Part shown: positions 20,220 through 30,936 of the stretch, piece after piece
How positions within the stretch are numbered: the first letter of the stretch is position 1
Layout: every line of letters begins with the position of its first letter
The notes under the pieces: generated by a model
Databases searched by the model: none
Told to the model about the DNA's origin: nothing
What the model saw: the letters and a program-made list of their open reading frames with translations, nothing else
Made by a program: the position numbers and the translations under genes
DNA from: Fonsecaea monophora
Taxonomy: Eukaryota; Ascomycota; Eurotiomycetes; Chaetothyriales; Herpotrichiellaceae
Direction of reading: 5' to 3'
DNA length: 64,000 nt
Assembly: GCF_001642475.1 (NCBI RefSeq)
Contig: NW_019173934.1
Location: forward strand, 496,001-560,000

Positions 20220-20920
20220 TTCGAAGTCGATTTTTATGAACGAATTTGCTGTTTAGTTACCGATTCTTTCGTATGGTTCGTCCTGGGAATCGTTTGTGAA
20301 CGTGTCAAGTGAGGGCAAAAGTCATTTCATATCGCTGAACCCACAATCCTTCATTTACCAGTTCCTCAAAATTTCGCCGTAGTATGTAGGTAATTTAGGC
20401 TATCGGCCCCTCACGGGCTTCATTGCCGTCTGCGTCTTTGCGTGGTAGATTCAAATCTCCGTGTCACGTGTTCGGGTATCTCGTGTCATCAGTTCCGCGT
20501 CAGTGACTTGGTGACTCGGAGTTCGCGTTGATGTCGTCACCGTGCAGGGACAAAAAAATTGGGTCTGTGTCAAGCTCCACCAGGACAAAAAGCATAAACA
20601 ACAAAAAGACACATGCGTTCGAGTAGTAGTACCGAGTAGCGGGACGCGAGAATGGCAAAGTCTCTGAGAAGACCTCATGACCCCCATCCCCCTGAGTCAC
20701 GAGCTACGACACCAGCACACTCTTTCTACCATCGATATTCTTTCCCTCGACCCTATTCCTGACCTTGTACAGAGTTATTCCTAGAGCGAGCTCGATCGTG
20801 CGAAGCCCTGCCTAACAGCGACCTTGCCCGTCCCCTGGAATGTATGAAGATCAATAAAGTTCCGGAGATACACTCGCAAGACAATATTATAAAGAACCGT
20901 CGACCTAGAAATATCAAATA
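20220..20920. promoter_or_regulatory. Divergent intergenic promoter with one GTCACGTG box
   Basis: This stretch separates the oxidoreductase (-) and heme-oxygenase-like (+) starts. A CACGTG lies at 20465-20470, followed by tandem GTGACTTGGTGACTC-like steps near 20502-20520 and a TACCGAGTA motif near 20630. No gene seen. Shared regulation is possible but not shown. Confidence 0.4.
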
Positions 20921-21817
20921 ATGAGCTTGGAGGGAGATCGGAATCAAAGCGCGCAATCTTCTCTGCCAGAAGAGCTGCGCAGCTCCACCCGCCAGAGGCA
21001 CCATGCCCTGAACCTCCAGATCACCCGACGGCTGCCATTGTGTCTGCCACCAATTGCAGACAGTCCATTCACTTACGCCAAGGGCATGATAGTCTTTGGT
21101 CAGATATACAATGCCTTCGAGACCTTCCTGCAGACACAGCTCGCTTCTGCCCAGTTAGACCAGCGACTGCGTCAGATTTACCAGCGTGTATGCTTTCCCT
21201 GGCTGCTCAGGTACGGCCGGCTCCAAAAGGATATCGAAATCCTGCAGTCAGTCCTCCTACGGGATCAGAATCAAGAACTTGAAACCTTGGACAAGGAATC
21301 TAGTGGATTTCGCTTGCAAATTGAGAGATCATTGTCGACGAGACCACATGTCTTGCTGGCCTACACTTGGGCGATGTACCTTGCTCTTTTCAACGGCGGT
21401 CGCTGGATCCGAGGGCAGCTGGTGTCTGCAGGCCCGGACTTCTGGCGTACAGGCATAATTCCGTTATCCTTCTGGGACTTTCGGAGTGAAGAGGATGCGG
21501 GCGTCGATGGCCGGTTGCAAGAGCAGTTCAAAGAGGCATTTCGGGAAGCAGCATCTTTGCTGACTGAAACCGAAGCGAGAGATGTTGTCGAGGAGACTTT
21601 CAATTTGTTCGATATGTGCATCCAAATGGTGGAATTCCTTGACAATGCGACGAACTGCTCGTCTCAATCTGTCCCTGCAGAGGTCCCAGCACTTGTGGCT
21701 TCTTCGCAGCTCAAGAATTCAGCTGGCGCCAAGTCGATGGCAGCCTCGTTCTGGCAATGCGTGGTCTCTCTGTCGAAAGGGAAGAAAGCATTGGGGCTGC
21801 CACATGATGGGCGCTGA
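20921..21817 (+). CDS. Heme-oxygenase-fold protein (fungal HO-like)
   Basis: Single exon, 298 residues. The helical pattern and two landmarks resemble heme oxygenases: STRQRHHALN near residues 22-31, where a His would be the proximal haem ligand, and ALFNGGRWIRGQL (about 155-167), comparable to the distal-helix Gly-rich segment. Between them, PFTYAKGMIVFGQIYNAFETFL fits the family's second helix. The C-terminal 60 residues are extra. There is no C-terminal membrane anchor like that of animal HO-1. Known heme oxygenases open haem to biliverdin, CO and iron; many fungal HO-like proteins are uncharacterised and may not bind haem. The call is at superfamily level; activity is an inference. Confidence 0.7.
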   Translation: MSLEGDRNQSAQSSLPEELRSSTRQRHHALNLQITRRLPLCLPPIADSPFTYAKGMIVFGQIYNAFETFLQTQLASAQLDQRLRQIYQRVCFPWLLRYGRLQKDIEILQSVLLRDQNQELETLDKESSGFRLQIERSLSTRPHVLLAYTWAMYLALFNGGRWIRGQLVSAGPDFWRTGIIPLSFWDFRSEEDAGVDGRLQEQFKEAFREAASLLTETEARDVVEETFNLFDMCIQMVEFLDNATNCSSQSVPAEVPALVASSQLKNSAGAKSMAASFWQCVVSLSKGKKALGLPHDGR

Positions 21818-24800
21818 GGATTTCCATTCCTACCACCTAAACCCGCAGTATTCATAGATACCAGTTCGGTCCCTTACCTAGAAATGCACCCAGTTCAACG
21901 CTTCTTCAACCCAATTTCTTGAGTTTATTCCTTGCTGAAAACAATACCAAGCACGACACGGGGACGTGAAGCAATGTAGGCAGGCTGAGACGTGCACTGT
22001 AATTTATCATCATATTGCACGAAATCTCGTAAGGGCGCTTGCTATATAGTCCACAATGGCTTGTTCGTAGTTAGTGACTGTTTCGATACCATAACAATGG
22101 AGTCAAATGAGCAGGAACGCCCATACTATCTCCGCCAGCCGGAGAGTCTGTTGGCGCCGGTTGGTTGGGGGTTGGTGAGGACGTACGGGGCGGTGATGTA
22201 CGTACAGGCCTACGCCACTTCCTTGTCCTTGGCCATTATTTCACCAACGCCCCGAAATTTCTCTTAGCTTCGCCTGGTGCGTTGCCACGAGAGCCGCTAG
22301 GGACGGTAATCCGGGGGAAAAGGCCTGTGCACCGATGAACGCCTTTGTCGGATCTTAAGATTTCTCTAGATTGGGAAATAATCTTCGTCAGTGGGCTAAA
22401 GATTTGAACGCTGACAAGATCTAACCATAGCTCCTGCACATACGATTATGTACCCATTTGGGAGATATGATCAGTGTCTTGATCTTTCCCAAGGGTGCGG
22501 TCGAAGGGATGTTTTGCGCCCAATGTTGGACGATGGCTCGGGCTGCGGGTACAGTACACGATCAATCCTCAATTACCGAGTATTGGAGTCTGGACCCTCC
22601 GAAGTTTGTGGGTGTGCTTGGGCCTCAGCTTAGAGCTTTCGCTAAAAAGTCTCAGCAAGATGATCAGGCTTGGCCGCTCTCCGCAGAAGAGAGCCATCCC
22701 ATCAAGGACTTGAAATTGGGGCACCGTGGTGGTTGACAAAGCTGCTTCGAATAACGGCAGGACCGGATGCAATCGTAGATGTTTTTTTGGATCATTGTAG
22801 AGTGGTATGCATACCTGTGCACCAGCCCGACAAAAGTATATATAAACCAAGTCCTCCTTGTCAAAAGAAGCAGTTGTGCGTTGTCGAGCTCAGGGGTATC
22901 CATTTACGGGTTGTCTTGATGTTGCCACGACAGGATTGAATGCATGTAATTCTGGGTCAAGTGCCACCCTCGTCTACAAAAGCCCCAATGCGTCTTTATT
23001 TGCTCGGATGCCCGTCCGAAAGAACTTGGTTGCATTTTCTGCAGGGAGACCTTGGTACCGATGGCGAAGGTCGCAGGTCGAAGGGGAACAGCAGGTCTGT
23101 GTTTGTGTCTGCCACGCATCAGGACTAAATGGATGGGAGTCACTGTCCAGGATTCAGTGTTCCTATGCAATCTGTCCTTTGACAATTGAAGTTTTCCAGT
23201 GTGTCCTGCAATACCTTCCTCGAGCGTTCTTCCAATATTCAGTCCTGGTTCCGCTGGGATGGGCCGTAACACCGATGGATCCAAGCGAGGTTGCAGAGCG
23301 CCGGGTGGATTTCGACAGCTGGATAATGTGCCGAATCCGCCACGCCGCCAGTGGTTGAGGTCAGGGATAGTTCGGGGATGTGCAGGGAAAGGTATTAAGC
23401 TAGAGAAAAGGAGGACTGGGCTGCTGCAAGTTGACTGGCGTGACTGGGCATAGAAAATTCGACGGAGCTGGCCGCAGGAAGCTCGCCTGCGTCTTTGGAG
23501 CCTTCGGAGCAACTTGTCCCAGGGATGGGATCTTCGCTGACTCCTTAGGTGAGCACAGCGGGGAGGAGTCAGACGAAGCTGGAGGGCGGACGACGATTGC
23601 TTTTGCGGCAATTGAAGTGCGAATACCGAAGAGGGACGATGTGTTGGTGAGTTGCTTGGTACGGCAAGATCCAAAGTGGCCAGTTGCATGGTTAGCCCAG
23701 AGCCGGGTCACTGGAGACGAGACGGCAAAAGAGTTCTCAAGTAGCCTGCCACATTAGTGAAGGGATATTCCTGTGCACGAGTCTTCATTCGTCTCGGAAT
23801 AACTCTTTTTTAGATTTCATTGTGTATCCTCGTAACTTCTACAAAGGACGACTTGCTTGGTGGCTACCGCTATACGAGATACTATTTAATATGTCTGGAG
23901 CTGATAGGTGGCTCGCAAGGGTGGGCTCTGGGAGTTGCCACGTACCCGAGGCCAGAGCACCGGTGTTCTGGAGACACACCATCAGCAGCACAGCGGGACT
24001 AAGCCTGCACGGGCCCAAGCAGCTCCCCGGGCGTTCCTCTAACCTTAAACTAGCTGAAAACACGGCACTGCCCTTTGGGTCTCGGGTCGCTTCTGGGAAA
24101 AGGTTGTTGCTGATGCCCGCGCTCGCTGTCCAGCTACCCCATAGGTGGTCTGACGAAATGGGCGCCGCTCGATGGCATCCACCGCACCGACAGAGCGGCA
24201 TGGCTGCCCTCTCCCCACCCCAACACTTCCCTATCTCAGGTTAAACCCTGAAAGCCTCGGTGCCTAACTCCTTGATTCCCGGGCTACATTTCCCCTCCCT
24301 GGCCCTTCTGAAGCCCATGGCTCTTGCACCCACGCTTTTTGCAGTTTCCACATGATGATTAGGCCCGACTCGCCCACTTGGACTGGACTTCTGTTGGCTG
24401 GGGCACTGGATTCCGGAAGCCTAAGAGATGTAGTTGCCACCCTAAGGGTATGCCCGTTTGCAGACACACGAGACTTACCTGTAGCTGAGTGGACCGTCGA
24501 CCGTGGTGCGTATCCCCCAGGCTCCTAGGCCCCTAGGCTCCCAGTCTCCCAGTTCTCGCAAATCCTTTTCTGCAGCTTCTCGGTGCCAAGTGCTGCATCA
24601 TCGTTGAATCTTGTTGCTCCAAGCTCCAGTGCTCAGTGTTCAATGCTCCCTCTGACATTCTCCTGCTTCTGTTTCGATCCCCCATCCACACGCCCGCGCG
24701 TGGCTTCTCCTCTTTTCTTCTCTTATCTCCACACAACTTCGCACACCATCCATCCAGCTCTGTCTCTTCGACCCTTTCGATTCTCTTGACCTTTTCGTCG

Positions 24801-25392
24801 CCTCTTTCTGACCCTCTATCCTCCTCCCTCGTCTTCGTCTTCGCATTCTGGCAGCCGGGTGACCAACTCCGCGACATTGTCGATCGCCCACACCCTCCCA
24901 CCACCCACCACCTGAGAGCACTGCACCTGCCATTGACGATCAGCACTGATCTTCGATCACACTGGAGACTAGCCACTTCCCAATATTATCGCTGGCCCAT
25001 CTGAGGTTTCTCTCAACTCTGTACGAGTTACCTCGCACCTTCAAACATACTACTACACAACATCGCATTCCTCCGAAGCCTGACACTTTTATCTGACAGG
25101 GCGCCGTTAGAAGTCGACTGGGCAAGTCAATGGACCGCAGCATTGGGAACAGGGATCTCGCTACCCGACAAGTCAAATTCCAATCCACTCCTGCGGAATA
25201 CCACCACCAATAATTGACGTTTGACATCTCTTCAGCACCCTCGCTGTTCCAATTCCCTGGGTCAGCCGAACAGCCAATAGTCGCATCATCAAGCCACTCG
25301 ATCTTTGTCCTTCAACCCGTCCGGCCGTCTCGCTGATTGCCTTGTATCTCCTATGACACCATTTCTATCAGGTCATCCATTCCACTCTGCCA
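21818..25392. other. 3.6-kb gene-poor region; pyrimidine-rich leader at its right end
   Basis: No gene could be supported. ORFs such as the 261-codon one at 22904-23689 (-) overlap equally long frames and have erratic composition (Arg/Ser/Pro-rich, no motif). From about 24590 to 25390 the + strand is very rich in C and T, which fits a long leader of the gene starting at 25393. No terminal repeats or transposase-like frames were seen. Confidence 0.45.
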
Positions 25393-26280
25393 ATGGAAGG
25401 GGCAGACGTACCACCGTTGAAGGAAAAGAAGGGCTTGAAAACGGTTTGGAACAGAATTAAGGACTTCTTTAGAGAGCAACCCACCGCTGCACAACCGGCT
25501 GTGTCTGCCACTATCACACCATCTGTTCCCGCACCTCCTGTCGCTCCCCAAATGCAAGCGGCTGAGGAGACTCCCAAATCGTCAGTGAGATCAGATCCCC
25601 CAGAGAGATCCTCGCTAAACCTTGACAGGGCAACTCCAATCGAGCATTCGCCTGAACAAGAAACCGTCAACATAGACAAAGAAAGAGATCAGCCTATTGA
25701 GCCTGGCTCGACATCATCACAAGAACCTGTTGATACCAAGGACGCCACAGCCGAGTCACACATGCGGTTCACCAAAGCGCAAGCCATCTTTGCCCGACAC
25801 AACCTAGAACTAGATGAAACAGAATGGGAACCGAGGTACAGAGGCCCACCAGAAAGGGTGTACAAGAACATACGAATGAGGGTCAGATACACCTGTCACA
25901 ATTGTTCGACGACGTTTGGGCGCGATCGAGTCTGCGTGGGATGCCAACACCGACGCTGTTCTCGATGCTCACGATATCCGCCGAGAAAAGATCGGACGAA
26001 ACCATCACAAGACCCGACAACAGCAACTGGTCCCTCGAACTTTGTGACCGAGGCTCCTCGACCCGGGGCTGAAGGTGGAACGTGCCATGAATGCCGGACT
26101 GGGTTTGAGGCAGATGCTGAAGAATGTCCCAACTGCCACCACAAAATTTGCGAGAGATGTCTGCATGAAGCCACCATTACAGTCGACCCGAGTCACGAAA
26201 CCGGCCAAGAAGCATCTCAAGCCGAACAGGTGACTGAACAAAGGAAACCCACTCTACAAGACTCACCATCTGGTAGCTAG
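25393..26280 (+). CDS. Uncharacterised protein with two CxxC-pair (zinc-ribbon-like) modules
   Basis: Single exon, 295 residues, ATG at 25393 after a long CT-rich leader. The first 120 residues are disordered (Pro/Ala/Thr-rich, then Glu/Ser-rich). A conserved-looking core follows: MRFTKAQAIFARHNLELDET, RMRVRYTCHNCSTTFGRDRV with CVGCQHRRCSRC, and after a short linker a second module CHECRTGF...CPNCHHKICERC. Each module has four to six Cys in CxxC pairs with a possible His, a pattern that usually binds zinc. I recognise the type from other filamentous fungi as a hypothetical protein, but no function is known to me. Protein or RNA binding would be a guess. Confidence 0.75.
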   Translation: MEGADVPPLKEKKGLKTVWNRIKDFFREQPTAAQPAVSATITPSVPAPPVAPQMQAAEETPKSSVRSDPPERSSLNLDRATPIEHSPEQETVNIDKERDQPIEPGSTSSQEPVDTKDATAESHMRFTKAQAIFARHNLELDETEWEPRYRGPPERVYKNIRMRVRYTCHNCSTTFGRDRVCVGCQHRRCSRCSRYPPRKDRTKPSQDPTTATGPSNFVTEAPRPGAEGGTCHECRTGFEADAEECPNCHHKICERCLHEATITVDPSHETGQEASQAEQVTEQRKPTLQDSPSGS

Positions 26281-27863
26281 CATTGGTCACTATTCGTTGC
26301 CCGGTGCCATTTGCATGCCAGGGCGTGGCCTTCCCCAACATACTCATATTTGACATTTTTCCGAGCATTTTGATGATGCGATGACGACTTTTCTACGACT
26401 ACCCGTCCTTTTCTCGATCTGAGCGTTCCAGTCCTAATTACCATGGGTTGGTGTTCACGGTGTTGCGTTTGCAGGATTCCCCGTTTGACAGTGCTTTGAT
26501 CTGTTTGGAGCGCCAAAAGCGAAAATGGTCGCCTGGAGTTGGGAGTTTTTTGATAGGTCGCTTCAGTTCCCTGCCACTACCAGAGGGCTGGTCTTACATT
26601 GGAAGAGAAGAATTTCAGGGTCTACGGGAAAGCCGAAAACTGGCAAGCCAGGAAAAAGAGATGGGTGATTAGAATCTGCAGGTTCTGACGGTACCGTCGT
26701 ACAGCAGGAGCAGGGATCAAGGGGTACCATGGAGGAAGGATATAGGGATGGACTGTTAGGGCAATGGTGATTGTTGCTCGGCAAATTGGACGGCGACTCT
26801 GCAACCTCGACCTGGACCTCTTTGCGAGGCTGGTCTCTACGATACAAATGAAGAAATAACAGCGCCACTCCACCGCTTACACTATCTTTTTCTTCGTGTT
26901 CTGTGTTTGAGTCTTTGTTCGGCTGTTACTGGGAACCCTGTTTATGCCACCGTTTATGACGACGACTTGGTCCCTCGACCTTTGATCTGCATAGCGTCTG
27001 CCCCGGGATCCTGAGCCGGCACTGGATCCCCACACAGCGGCATGGTGCTCACTGCTCACGGTGCAGCAAACTACTGGTGACGGCTCCAGATGCTGTGAGA
27101 ACTCAAGTTCGCCAAAGACGTATGAGAGTGGCTCACTCGGTCGCTGCAAACCCTGCCAGGCTGAAACCCAATCCCCCTGTCAGCATTGTACTTGTACATA
27201 CCGAGTACCTCGTTAGTTACGGAGTACAGAAACGTGGGGGTCCTTGTTGTGCTGAATGTCAAGAGGTCCAAGTTAGATGGGCCATGCAAGCACGTTTTTT
27301 TGGTTCCCTATTTCAAATCTTTGACCCTCTCGTGGTGTTTCAGGATGGCACCGCAAAATAAGTGGTCGGCCTCGACGTGAGCCACCACTCGGGACTCCGC
27401 GCTCACGACGAGGGAGGAATGGCCGTTCTGTGTCCTCGGTACTCGGACGAGGTGCCTCGTAGTGTATGGAGGTACATACGATCCCGGTCGTGTGCGCAGA
27501 CGGACATTGTCAGGGATTTGCGGTGGATGTCTCCGTCGGGGGGGTTGGCCCAGACGAATAGGTATGCTGTAGGCTCTATGCTACCATAAAGATCAATCAC
27601 TGCTCGGAAAGACGTGACGGAATACCAAGTATGTCCCTCGTACTCTGAGGGTACATGATGTACCGAGTACATGCTAGAGCCACTGGCGCTGACCACCCCT
27701 CAACATACCGATTATTCATTCTCTTCCTAAGATTTCACATCGACGCTGTTCTCCTAGCGATGAGGAGGGCGGAGGCATGGAATGGGATGGGATGGAACGG
27801 CCCTGGGGGAAAGTGTGTAGAAGCGCCGTCAGAGTCCATCGATCAGTCAATCATTCAGGCAGG

Positions 27864-27893
27864 CCGACAGACCGACAGACCGACAGGCCGATA
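27864..27893. repeat. 8-bp tandem repeat (CCGACAGA)
   Basis: Three copies of CCGACAGA/CCGACAGG and a partial fourth (CCGATA) lie head to tail. Confidence 0.8.
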
Positions 27894-28220
27894 GGCCACT
27901 CAGCGTCAAATTTTCAATTGACTACATAAAATCAAGTACGAGGCACTCTATACAGGACTTGTCCTTTCGATCATGGATAGATAGGGCTGTCACGGGCTGC
28001 TCTCTCTACATAGTACAAGTTACGTAGGCATAAAAGTCACCAAATACACACACATCCTTGGCAATATTGGATTCCAGGCTCGGTTGTGAATTGGTGAATA
28101 CCTCAGGCAGCTTGAGAGAAAGAGGAGGGGCCATGATGATTCCCACAAACACAAACTACCAGAACAGGCAATGTGTGCGACCAGTGATATCGGATGATTT
28201 CTCGGTAAACGTCCAGGCCC

Positions 28221-28245
28221 AGGTACGGGTACAGGTACAGGTACA
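28221..28245. repeat. GGTACA/GGTACG tandem repeat
   Basis: Four GGTAC units spaced at 6 bp occur in the middle of the GTAC-rich island. A second, imperfect palindromic run of GGTACC/TACCTG words lies near 28455-28480. Confidence 0.75.
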
Positions 28246-28395
28246 AAGTATGTATGTACCGCGTAGTCCTTCTGAGTACAGTAGGTGAGTAAGTACGAGA
28301 ATTGAAAATCTCAACAAAGACATGGGTGGTGGAAGGGTCGGCGCGCGGCCACTGGCCTGTCAGCCTGGAGACCCAGGGGCCCGAAGAGGTATTGG

Positions 28396-28427
28396 GCTCG
28401 TGCTCGTGCCCGTGCTCATGCTCGTGG
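28396..28427. repeat. CTCGTG hexamer repeat
   Basis: Five imperfect copies of the hexamer (GCTCGT, GCTCGT, GCCCGT, GCTCAT, GCTCGT) lie in a row. Confidence 0.75.
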
Positions 28428-30936
28428 GATGGGAGGGGATACAAGGACAGGGACAGGTACCTATACCTGTACCTGGCGAGTACGTAGTACCTCCTTGTAC
28501 CAAGAACGAGTAGTAACTTCTACAATAGTCCACTGGTATTTGTTCCTCGAGGCGTCGAGACTGAGTGACTGGCTTCCTCGGATGTGGCTTGGCTTACCGA
28601 GACGTTGGCCGTCGGTCTGTACCTCGTACCTACCAAGCTACCTACTCCATACAAGTAATAGTACAAGCAATAGTATTAGTAGTGGTCGTTGAGGATGATT
28701 GATCTACCACGTTATCACGTACCGAGTGCTTGTTCCGAGGATCGAGTTTGAGTAGTGTAGTTGGTCGGGTACTTGTCCATTGTGGCGTTGTCAGGCCATC
28801 AGATCAGCCTTCTCCATCCACCACCAATGCGATGGGAGGGCCGTACCAAATACGAGGTACACACGGAGTATCATTACTACCAGGACGACCGAGTTGGATG
28901 ATCTGCCGAGATAATGCGACGAGGTACATACCTACTAGGTGTACCCGTACGAGGTACTTGGTATAAGTTTGTACGACGGACCCCCCTCATCCAACGTGGA
29001 CCTAATATCCGGAAGCGAAATTTTCTCAAAATGGGTACATTTTTCACAACGGCCTCTGGTAATTTTACCCCCCGAGGCTTTACTCTGTACGGTTTGTACC
29101 TAGAAAAATATTACATGGCGGACTCTGAAACGAGATGCCCGACGGTTGAACTTTTTGGGAGGGGGGAGGGGGAGTGCATCTTCTCAAACAGGTAATACCT
29201 CAATCGGTGCTGAAGAGTCTTACGGGGGAGGATACATATAATTAACGGCCGTTAGATGACTATGTACTTGGATAAACAAGATCCATCGGACAAGACAAGG
29301 ACCAGATCAGATCAGATCATGTCAGACCACTTGAACCCACATGAAGGAGTTTGTTTAGGTAAATAAGATGATTTGACTCCTTTACGTGTGCTTGCCTCGA
29401 TTCTTGTGCGGACGAATACTTGTCCCGAGTGACCGCGTACAAGTACGCGAGTAGTACCTAGTACCGAGTAGTCTGAAGAGATTCCTCGGGATCAGAGGTG
29501 ATCTGTAACAACAAGGCTGCGCAAGGATGCTCTGATAGCAGATGTTTCAGGCACCTCAATGACCCAACGGGATGCGATCCCACCCGGACCCTAATTATTA
29601 ACTCTAGTTTCGGAATCGAAAGGAGATCCGAGTTCTCTACCTAATACTAATACTCGTAGTCCAAGTACTCAGTTGGTACTACTTCATTCGGTCTTCCTTC
29701 CTGCTACAGTCCATACGACCGGCGCCCTTGCCCTTGCTCTACCGAGTACAAGTAAGTACCGGTACACTCCGCAAGTACAAATAGCGTCTTTGGGATTTCC
29801 TTCCAAGCGAAGCGAGATGACCTGTGCGCTCTTCTTTTGTTGTTTTTTTGGGCGACCGGGGGGTCCTCCGTTGGCGCGAGAGTGTACCTGGTCACCTAGC
29901 CTTGTACCGAGAGACAATAATACCTACCTACGGAGTAGGTACGAGATAAGGGTGCGGATTACTCGGTAACTCTGTGAGGTAATAGTGCGATTGACTGACT
30001 GATTGACACCTTTCAAAGACCCGGTGTGTGGTTCATCATTGTGAAGCGACGGTGTAGTGGCACTTGCACCTCGTCCTTTGTGCTCGTATGAGTATCTAGA
30101 CGACGGCTTTGGTTCGATCTTGGGAAAGGATCACCCGTGCCCTGTGGTCCCTCCCTCTGTCCCTCTATGGGTGCCTCCCATCTCCCCCGTCGCAGCGTTA
30201 CGCTACGAGGATGATCAGGATGATCACCAGCTCAGTGGAGTTTTGCTCTGTTACTACCTACTCGCTCTCTCTTTGACCTCGTTGGTCTGTGCGCAATGGG
30301 CAGTCACGCAGTGTTCCGAGGTACCTATGTACCTTCGTGCCTTCCTACCTACCTTCCCAACCCATGTACCGAGTATGCATGTACCTATGTCCCTCGTACT
30401 CGGTTCAACGACAGGGCAGGCATGGACCGCAGACGGACCGATCCTCCCGAGTTCCCTCCCGCTCCAAGAAACTACTTGTCAGAAACCCAGTCACGGTCCT
30501 CAACGTGTTTCGTCAGGGCGGATCCAGAGGACCGTGTATGCAGTGAGTCAAGTACTCGTACCTAGGTAGGCAAGGGGCAAGGTAGGGGATAATCTCGAGA
30601 CCACACCTCTTCAGGACGGCGCTCGATCGGAGATACGAAGCTCTACCTGTACGTGCGAACCACGAGAAAGAGACAATGAAACGGATAAAAGTCCCGGGTC
30701 TGCGAGTACAAGGCATTCGAGGCATCAAAATGACTCGCCGACCAGGGTCCCCCGTCGCGACTATCTTCTCTTTCTCGTTTCAAGCCTTACTCGACTGGTA
30801 AAAGGTAGGGAGTGGGTATTCACACCAAGAAGAAAGTAAACAAGGATCGCCCGCGGCGCCAGGACAGGATCATCGTGATCCGCGGTCAAGGATCTTCTGC
30901 TGCTCATAACGGCCGCTGCTGGTCAAGACTCAAGAC

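Larger units (their letters stand above)
26281..30936. other. 4.7-kb gene-free island rich in GTAC / TACCGAGTA motifs
   Basis: No ORF here has a motif or believable codon use. From about 27180 to 30720 the DNA is crowded with GTAC-centred words: TACCGAGTA or close forms occur near 27200, 27660, 29462, 29740 and 30367. Related TACGGAGTA, TACTCGGTA and GTACGAGGTAC forms are scattered between, and TACCTACC runs are also present. Seven GTAC tetramers lie within 28218-28300 alone. The island is flanked by the CxxC gene and the 3' end of AP-3 beta. It may be decayed repeat or a rapidly evolving spacer. Confidence 0.55.

Noticed and set aside
22904..23689. 261-codon minus-strand ORF in the gene-poor region
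   Set aside because: Composition is erratic, other frames over the same bases are nearly as long, and there is no motif or splice context.
30057..30569. 170-codon plus-strand ORF in the GTAC island
   Set aside because: Composition follows the TACC/GTAC repeats and there is no motif; three overlapping frames are also open.
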